The notes beneath the pieces are model-generated. The model searched no databases. It had not been told where the DNA came from and worked only from the letters and a program-made list of their open reading frames with translations. This document shows positions 55,695-64,000 of a stretch of DNA of 64,000 bases, in pieces (within the stretch, counting starts at the first letter, position 1; every line of letters starts with the position of its first letter). A program made the position numbers and the translations under genes. Origin of the DNA: Puniceibacterium confluentis (GTDB lineage: Bacteria; Pseudomonadota; Alphaproteobacteria; Rhodobacterales; Rhodobacteraceae); the NCBI RefSeq assembly GCF_007923445.1, contig NZ_VOJI01000012.1, forward strand, positions 1 through 64,000, read 5' to 3'.

Positions 55695-56363
55695 TCACTT
55701 CTGAGCCCGCAGGATCAGTGCTTCGACAGATGGCCCCAATGCGGCAACGATCCGCCTGACGCCCTCGGCGTTGGGGTGAATTCCGTCGGCTTGCATATAG
55801 GCGCGGACGTCGGCGGGGCGGCGCTCCTCCTCGGCGAGTCCCTCGAAGAATTCGGCAAAATACAGTGTCCCGTACTGTTCTGCCAGGTCAGGGTACATCG
55901 AATCGAACGCCCGCTTGAACGCCGGCCCGTAATTGCCCGGCGCACGCAGACCGACGAGAAGCACCGGCAGGTCCTGCTCGGCCGTCACCTGCAGAATCCC
56001 GTCCAGATTGGCGCGCGAATTCGCCGGATCGATGCCGCGCAGAAGATCGTTGCCACCCAGTGTCACGATCATGGCGTCCGTGCTGTCCTGCAACGACCAG
56101 GCCACGCGGCTCAGACCGCCAGCGGTGGTATCCCCCGACACGCCGGCATTGACCAGCGTCACATCATGCCCGCGCGCGCGCAGCCAGGCCTGCAACTGCG
56201 GCACGAATCCCTCCGCGCGCGGCAAACCGTAACCCTGCGTCAGACTGTCGCCCAGCGCCACGATCTCGACCGGTTCGGCCTGTGCCAGGCTGGACCAGCC
56301 CAGCAGCATTGCCACAGCAACCTTGCGCCGCAGCGCAGCAACCCCATATGTCCTGAAACTCAT
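55695..56363 (-). CDS. tesA: Arylesterase/lysophospholipase L1 (TesA-like, GDSL)
   Basis: Periplasmic SGNH hydrolase. Signal peptide ends near LAQAEPV. Block I VALGDSLTQGYGLP with nucleophile Ser near residue 40, block II Gly NAGVSGDTTAGG, block III GGNDLLRG near 105 and block V DGIHPNAEG near 195 are all present. It hydrolyses acyl esters or thioesters. It is divergent from ybbA-ybbP, a conserved neighbourhood in many proteobacteria. 222 residues. Confidence 0.94.
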   Translation of the reverse strand: MSFRTYGVAALRRKVAVAMLLGWSSLAQAEPVEIVALGDSLTQGYGLPRAEGFVPQLQAWLRARGHDVTLVNAGVSGDTTAGGLSRVAWSLQDSTDAMIVTLGGNDLLRGIDPANSRANLDGILQVTAEQDLPVLLVGLRAPGNYGPAFKRAFDSMYPDLAEQYGTLYFAEFFEGLAEEERRPADVRAYMQADGIHPNAEGVRRIVAALGPSVEALILRAQK

Positions 56364-56383
56364 TGTATCCGGACCCTTCCCTC

Positions 56384-57076
56384 ATGACCGATCCTGTTCT
56401 TGCCCTTAAAGATGTCACTCTGAGCCTCAACGGCAATGCCGGAATGGTCGATATCCTGCACGGGATCACGCTGAACGTTCACAAGGGCGAGACTTTGGGC
56501 CTGATCGGGCCTTCCGGATCGGGAAAATCTTCGCTGCTGATGATTATGGGGGGGCTGGAACGCGCCACGTCCGGCAGTGTCCTGGCGTTGGGGCAGGATC
56601 TGACGGCACAGAACGAGGATGGGCTGGCCCGGTTCCGCCGCGACAACATGGGGGTGGTGTTCCAGTCCTTTCACTTGATTCCGACGATGACGGCGCTGGA
56701 AAATGTCGCCACACCGCTGGAACTGGCCGGCAAGGCGGATGCCTTCGAGCTGGCCCGCGCCGAGCTTGAAACGGTTGGCCTTGGCCACCGTGCCGATCAT
56801 TACCCGGCGCAGATGTCGGGTGGCGAGCAGCAGCGCGTGGCGCTGGCCCGCGCCTCGGCGCCTCGGCCCCAGATCTTGCTGGCCGACGAGCCGACCGGGA
56901 ACCTGGACGGGGTGAATGGTGACGCCATCATCAAGATGCTGTTCGACCTGCGCGACCGTCACGGTGCCACTCTTGTTCTGGTGACGCATGCCAATTCACT
57001 GGCCCAGCGGTGTGACCGCGTGATCCGCCTGACCGACGGACGCATCGCCCCGCAGCACCGGCAGGCCGCAGAATGA
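56384..57076 (+). CDS. ybbA: ABC transporter ATPase YbbA-like
   Basis: ATPase partner of the FtsX-type permease that follows. Walker A GPSGSGKSSLLMIMGG near residue 42, Q loop VVFQSFHLIPTM, signature MSGGEQQRVALARAS near 145 and Walker [14 protein letters not shown] near 168. This is the MacB/LolD-like subfamily. It overlaps the permease gene by 4 bases (ATGA). With tesA it probably handles a lipid or hydrophobic compound in the envelope. Confidence 0.92.
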   Translation: MTDPVLALKDVTLSLNGNAGMVDILHGITLNVHKGETLGLIGPSGSGKSSLLMIMGGLERATSGSVLALGQDLTAQNEDGLARFRRDNMGVVFQSFHLIPTMTALENVATPLELAGKADAFELARAELETVGLGHRADHYPAQMSGGEQQRVALARASAPRPQILLADEPTGNLDGVNGDAIIKMLFDLRDRHGATLVLVTHANSLAQRCDRVIRLTDGRIAPQHRQAAE

Positions 57077-59598
57077 GCCTGCGTATCGCCGCGCGGTTTG
57101 CGCGCCGGGAACTGCGCGGCGGACTGTCCGGGTTCCGCATCTTCATCGCCTGCCTGGCGCTCGGGGTCGCCGCCATCGCGGGAGTCGGTTCGGTCCGCTC
57201 GGCGATCGAGGCAGGTCTTGCCGACCAGGGAGCCATCCTTTTGGGCGGCGACGCGGAGGTCCAGTTCACCTACCGCTTTGCCTCTCCTGAGGAACGTGCC
57301 TGGCTCGACACGATCGCCACTCGGGTTTCCGAAGTCACCGATTTCCGGTCGATGGCCGTTGTCGATCCTGACGGCGCCGCGGAACGGGGGCTGACGCAGG
57401 TGAAATCCGTCGATGCGGCCTATCCGCTGAAAGGCGAGATCCTGCTGGACCCGCCGATGCCACTGGCGCAGGCGCTAGCAAGGAACGAGCTTCCCGGTGC
57501 CGTCATGGCACCGATCCTCGCCGACCGGCTGGGCCTGCGCGTGGGCGACGCATTTCGCCTGGGCACTCAGGATTTCACCCTCAACGCGGTGATCGCTCAC
57601 GAGCCGGACAACACCGGCGCCGGTTTTTCGCTGGGCCCCCGCACTCTGGTGCGCACCGAGGATCTGGCCGCGTCGGGCCTGTTGAGCGCGGGCACACTGT
57701 TTGATTCCGAATACCGCCTTGATCTGCCACCGGGCAGCGATCTCGACGCGCTCAAGGCGCAGGCCGAGGAACGCTACCGCGACACCGGCCTGCGCTGGCG
57801 CGATGCGCGCAACGGTGCGCCAGGCGTGGCACGGTTCGTCGAGCGTCTGGGCGCATTTCTGGTGCTGGTCGGCCTGTCGGGCCTTGCCGTCGGCGGTGTC
57901 GGGGTGTCGGCCGCCGTGCGCGCCTACCTTGCACGCAAAACCTCGGTGATTGCGACCCTGCGCACGCTGGGGGCCAGCCGGGCGACGATCTTTCAGACCT
58001 ATTTCCTGCAGATCGGCGCGCTCAGCCTGATCGGCATCGGCCTTGGCGTGATTCTGGGTGCGATCATCCCGCTGGTGTTTGCGCCGCTGATCACCGCCTC
58101 TCTGCCGGTTCCGGCGCTGTTTGCGGTGCATCCAGCCCCCCTGATCGAGGCGGCGATCTATGGTGCGCTCACCGCATTGCTGTTCACGCTCTGGCCGCTG
58201 GCACGGGCCGAAGAGGTGCGCGCTGCCACCCTGTTCCGCGACGCGCTGGAAAGCAGCAGCCTGTTCCCCGCCGTGCGTTACATCGTTGCCACCGGCCTGC
58301 TGACCCTGTCCCTCGTCGGCACGGCGATGTTATTCTCGGGCAATGAATGGCTCACGCTCTGGACCGCCGGGGGCATCCTTGGCGCGCTGGTCCTGCTCAG
58401 CCTCGCGGCCATCGCCATTCGCTGGCTTGCGCGTCGCGCCACCCCTGCCGCCCGCGGCAGACCGGTCCTGCGCTGGGCGCTGGGGGCCATCGGTGGTCCG
58501 CGTGAAGGCGCCGCTTCGGTGGTGCTGTCGCTGGGCCTTGGCCTGTCCGTGCTGGCCGCCGTCGGACAGATTGATGGAAACCTGCGCAATTCGATCAGCC
58601 GTGACCTGCCCGAGGTTGCGCCGTCATATTTCTTTGTCGACATCCAGAAAGACCAGATGCCCGGATATCTCGACCGGCTGGAAAACGACCCCGCCGTGCG
58701 CAGGATCGACAGCGCCCCGATGCTGCGCGGCGTCGTCACGATGATCAACGGCGTGCCGGCCGAAGAGGTTGCAGGCGATCACTGGGTGGTGCGCGGCGAC
58801 CGCGGCATCACCTACGCCGACCGCCCCGGCGAAGGCACCACCATCACCGCCGGGGAATGGTGGCCCGAAGGGTATGACGGCCCGCCGCAGGTCAGCTTTG
58901 CCGCCGAAGAGGCCGAAGAGCTCGGACTGAAACTCGGGGACACCGTCACCGTCAACGTGCTCGGCCGCGACATCACTGCCACGATCACCAGCTTCCGCGA
59001 GGTGAATTTTGCCTCTGGCGGCATCGGATTTGTGATGAGCCTGAACGCCGCCGCGCTGGAGAATGCGCCGCACACCTTCATCTCGACCGTCTACGCCACG
59101 CCCGAGTCCGAGGCGCAGATCCTGCGCGATCTCGCGCAGCAATTCCCCAACATCACCGCCATCCGGGTCGCCGACGCCATCGACCGCGTGTCCGAACTTC
59201 TCGAGGGAATCGCCGCTGCCACCCGCTGGGGCGCAGCGGCCACCCTGCTCACCGGCTTTCTGGTCCTGATCGGTGCCGCGGCAGCGGGCGAACAGTCCCG
59301 CACCTTCGAGGCGGCAATCCTCAAGACACTGGGCGCCAGCCGTGCCCGAATCCTGCGCAGTTTCGCCCTGCGCTCGGGCCTGCTGGGGGCCGGTGCGGGC
59401 CTTGTGGCGCTGGGGGCCGGCATTCTCGGCGGATGGGCGGTGAGCACGTTCATCATGGAAACCGACTTTGCGGTGATCTGGTCCTCGGCCTTCGGCATCA
59501 TCATCGGCGGCATTCTGGCCACCCTGCTGGCGGGGCTCGCCTTTGCCTGGCGCCCGCTTGCGGCGCGCCCCGCCGGGGTGCTGCGCGCCCGGGAATAG
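57073..59598 (+). CDS. ybbP: FtsX-like ABC permease YbbP
   Basis: An 841-residue inner-membrane permease with two FtsX domains: residues about 250-390 (FLVLVGLSGLAVGGVGVSAA, LIGIGLGVILGAIIPLVFAP) and the C-terminal 120 (AATLLTGFLVLIGAAAAGEQ, GAGAGLVALGAGILGGWAV). It has an N-terminal helix, FRIFIACLALGVAAIAGVGS, and two periplasmic MacB-type domains. This is the full YbbP layout of about 800 residues with ten membrane segments. Coupled with ybbA. Confidence 0.93.
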   Translation: MSLRIAARFARRELRGGLSGFRIFIACLALGVAAIAGVGSVRSAIEAGLADQGAILLGGDAEVQFTYRFASPEERAWLDTIATRVSEVTDFRSMAVVDPDGAAERGLTQVKSVDAAYPLKGEILLDPPMPLAQALARNELPGAVMAPILADRLGLRVGDAFRLGTQDFTLNAVIAHEPDNTGAGFSLGPRTLVRTEDLAASGLLSAGTLFDSEYRLDLPPGSDLDALKAQAEERYRDTGLRWRDARNGAPGVARFVERLGAFLVLVGLSGLAVGGVGVSAAVRAYLARKTSVIATLRTLGASRATIFQTYFLQIGALSLIGIGLGVILGAIIPLVFAPLITASLPVPALFAVHPAPLIEAAIYGALTALLFTLWPLARAEEVRAATLFRDALESSSLFPAVRYIVATGLLTLSLVGTAMLFSGNEWLTLWTAGGILGALVLLSLAAIAIRWLARRATPAARGRPVLRWALGAIGGPREGAASVVLSLGLGLSVLAAVGQIDGNLRNSISRDLPEVAPSYFFVDIQKDQMPGYLDRLENDPAVRRIDSAPMLRGVVTMINGVPAEEVAGDHWVVRGDRGITYADRPGEGTTITAGEWWPEGYDGPPQVSFAAEEAEELGLKLGDTVTVNVLGRDITATITSFREVNFASGGIGFVMSLNAAALENAPHTFISTVYATPESEAQILRDLAQQFPNITAIRVADAIDRVSELLEGIAAATRWGAAATLLTGFLVLIGAAAAGEQSRTFEAAILKTLGASRARILRSFALRSGLLGAGAGLVALGAGILGGWAVSTFIMETDFAVIWSSAFGIIIGGILATLLAGLAFAWRPLAARPAGVLRARE

Positions 59599-59667
59599 AA
59601 CCTTGCGCCCCGGGAGCTGCACTGGCATGGCTGTCGGCGACCCCGCATGCCCAAAGGACCCCGACCG

Positions 59668-60543
59668 ATGACCGATCATCTGCCCATGACCGTTCCCGCC
59701 GCGATCACTCCCGCTCAGCGTACCAGCCTGATCAACCTGATCCGCCGGGCGGCCCGGACCGAAATCCTGCCGCGCTTTCGCGATCTGTCGTCGGTGCAGA
59801 TCGATCAGAAGACCGGACCGCAGGATCTGGTGACCGAGGCGGACCGCGCCGCGGAAAGAATGATCGCGCGCGGGCTGATCGGGCTGTTTCCAAACGCCCT
59901 GATCGTCGGCGAAGAGGATGTGGCCAGCAACCCGGGTCTGGTGGACAAGATCGCGGATGCGCCGCTGGCGTTCACCATCGACCCGGTCGACGGCACCTGG
60001 AACTTTGCCCATGGCCTGACGCAGTTCGGGGTCATCCTGTCCGCAACCCGGTTCGGCACCCCGGTGTTCGGCCTGCTTTACGATCCGGTGATGGACGATG
60101 TGATCGTTGCGGATGACACCGGCCCCGCGCAACTGATCAGACCCCGTCGCGCCACCCGCACCCTGAGCGTGTCCAAAGGTGGTGCCGTGGCGGATCTGAC
60201 CGGCTATGTCGGGCTGTATCTGCTGGCCAAGGACAAACAGGCCGCGATGGCCGCAACCTATCCCAAGTTCCAGCGCGTCACCTCGTTGCGCTGTGCCTGC
60301 CATGAATTCCGCATGTTGGCGCAGGGCCATGTGGATTTTGTCTTTGCCGCCGGGCTCACCCCCTGGGACCATGCGGCCGGAGTGCTGATCACCCAGCGCG
60401 CGGGCGGCCATGTGGCGCTTCTGGACGGGTCGGATTACCGGGCTGACGCCCCACGCAGCAGCTATCTGCTCGCCGCCGCGGACGCCGCCACCTGGGGCCG
60501 CGTCCGCGATACCTTCGGTTTCCTGCTGACTGACCAGAACTGA
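59668..60543 (+). CDS. Inositol monophosphatase family protein (HisN-like)
   Basis: A 291-residue Mg-dependent, Li-sensitive-type phosphatase. Metal-binding motifs: IVGEEDV near residue 80, DPVDGTWNFAHG near 102 and GLTPWDHAAGVLI near 230. HisN-type histidinol phosphatase or a sugar phosphatase are both possible; a dedicated substrate cannot be read. It lies 70 bases after ybbP and may be read as part of the same transcript. Confidence 0.88.
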   Translation: MTDHLPMTVPAAITPAQRTSLINLIRRAARTEILPRFRDLSSVQIDQKTGPQDLVTEADRAAERMIARGLIGLFPNALIVGEEDVASNPGLVDKIADAPLAFTIDPVDGTWNFAHGLTQFGVILSATRFGTPVFGLLYDPVMDDVIVADDTGPAQLIRPRRATRTLSVSKGGAVADLTGYVGLYLLAKDKQAAMAATYPKFQRVTSLRCACHEFRMLAQGHVDFVFAAGLTPWDHAAGVLITQRAGGHVALLDGSDYRADAPRSSYLLAAADAATWGRVRDTFGFLLTDQN

Positions 60544-60545
60544 AA

Positions 60546-60569
60546 CGGCGGAGGGCGCACCCTCCGCCG
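60546..60569. terminator. Hairpin between convergent IMPase and gcvP genes
   Basis: A perfect 10-bp stem CGGCGGAGGG / CCCTCCGCCG with loop CGCA, immediately after the phosphatase stop and 10 bases from the gcvP stop. It can serve both genes. Confidence 0.6.
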
Positions 60570-60579
60570 GCCGAGGCTG

Positions 60580-63426
<2,847 letters not shown>

Positions 63427-63521
63427 GTCTGTCTCCGTCGGGCCTCAGCGGCCTCTGCAGTGATCGGGACCGGACCTGGAACACAGAGACCGGCGCTGTG
63501 CCGCCTGCTGCTTCTCTGGGT

Positions 63522-63590
63522 CAAAAATAGCCCGGGGGTCCGGGGGGCCGGCCCCCCGGTAGTCGGCCCGGTGCATCCCGCACCGGGCCG
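63522..63590 (-). terminator. Double hairpin between gcvH and gcvP
   Basis: Downstream of gcvH come an 11-bp hairpin (63564-63590, CGGCCCGGTGC / GCACCGGGCCG), then a 20-base GC palindrome (63540-63559). These are followed on the minus strand by GGGCTATTTTTGACCC, whose T-run ends at 63522. This looks like a partial terminator that could set the gcvH:gcvP ratio. Confidence 0.55.
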
Positions 63591-63601
63591 AAACGCCGGC
63601 G

Positions 63602-63964
63602 TCAGCCGATGAACTTCTTGTAGGCGGCTTCGTCCATGTAATCGTCCAGCTGGCTCATGTCGTCGATCTTCACCTTGAAGAACCACGCGTCCCCCTCGGG
63701 ATCGTCGTTGACCTTGCCCGGCTCGGCCACGATCACCTCGTTCACCTCGACAATCTCGCCGTCGATGGGGGCCAGAATGTCCGATGCCGCCTTGACGCTC
63801 TCGATCACGACAACCTCGTCATCCTTGCTGATGACCGTGCCGACATCCGGCAGTTCGACGAACACCACGTCGCCCAGCTGTTCCGCAGCATGTTCGGTGA
63901 TGCCGACGACGATCACGCCGTCGTCTTCTTCGCGCAGCCACTCATGTTCTTCGGTGAACTTCAT
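63602..63964 (-). CDS. gcvH: Glycine cleavage system H protein
   Basis: The lipoyl carrier of the glycine cleavage system. The lipoylated Lys is in [16 protein letters not shown] near residue 60. The start [20 protein letters not shown] is typical. 120 residues; complete. It is upstream of gcvP; gcvT would be expected just beyond the right end of the window. Confidence 0.98.
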   Translation of the reverse strand: MKFTEEHEWLREEDDGVIVVGITEHAAEQLGDVVFVELPDVGTVISKDDEVVVIESVKAASDILAPIDGEIVEVNEVIVAEPGKVNDDPEGDAWFFKVKIDDMSQLDDYMDEAAYKKFIG

Positions 63965-64000
63965 TTACGTCTCCCGTGACAGTTCATCGTTTGAAATTTG

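Noticed and set aside
58624-60411. Long minus-strand frame (595 codons) opposite ybbP and the IMPase gene
   Set aside because: It spans two real plus-strand genes and has no domain or start signal.

Overview
This window looks like a chromosome segment of a marine-type alphaproteobacterium of the Rhodobacteraceae (Roseobacter group). The evidence is the high GC, a class I lysyl-tRNA synthetase, an NDUFS4-like complex I subunit, the gene pairs pcm-tolC, lolC-lolD and gcvH-gcvP, a tripartite tricarboxylate transporter (TTT), and several small proteins typical of that family. Most genes are ordinary housekeeping genes. No CRISPR array, phage-defence system, complete prophage or rRNA operon was seen.

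Layout. 1-7100: a sugar-acid-type catabolic locus on the minus strand. It holds an RraA-like aldolase and a 2-oxoglutarate-semialdehyde dehydrogenase in one unit, tctC-tctB-tctA in a second, and a GntR/FCD regulator, with AT-rich control regions. 7682-8837: a tyrosine integrase broken by two single-base frameshifts, next to the 3' end of a tRNA-Glu gene. This is the classic scar of an integrated element, and the catabolic locus may lie on the former element. 9005-13571: recJ, glpX, a Nudix hydrolase and hom. 13682-17791: two lipoproteins (one a cytochrome c), a DMT transporter, a DUF3047 protein and LolCD-type lipoprotein export. 18000-24496: two PLP aminotransferases, a tyrosine phosphatase overlapping an MsbA-like exporter, a glycosyltransferase and ygfZ. 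24661-31092: efp, a small conserved protein, a PopZ-like acidic scaffold, tolC, pcm, an AI-2E family permease and a YqjE/YqjD-like pair. 31659-37945: NDUFS4-like subunit, uvrB, small envelope proteins, a CDF metal exporter and a 24-residue lipoprotein. 38001-41042: a minus-strand run of hemerythrin, UspA, antibiotic-biosynthesis-monooxygenase-like, kinase-fold-like and orphan ParA genes. 41195-49343: an outer-membrane-type protein, a HugZ-like protein, a large beta-helix protein, lysK, terB and dacB. 49509-55631: nadD, ettA, two cold-shock genes with long leaders, an L,D-transpeptidase and a geranylgeranyl-reductase-like flavoprotein. 55695-63964: tesA divergent from ybbA-ybbP, an inositol-monophosphatase-family gene, then gcvP and gcvH.

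The best leads are the decayed integrase at tRNA-Glu (7682-8837), shared AT-rich words in front of the two catabolic units, the PopZ-like protein with a Glu-Pro repeat, two very small ORFs with good ribosome binding sites (37871-37945 and 47757-47828), and paired cold-shock leaders that both end in a hairpin just before the Shine-Dalgarno. All family names were assigned by reading motifs, without database searches.
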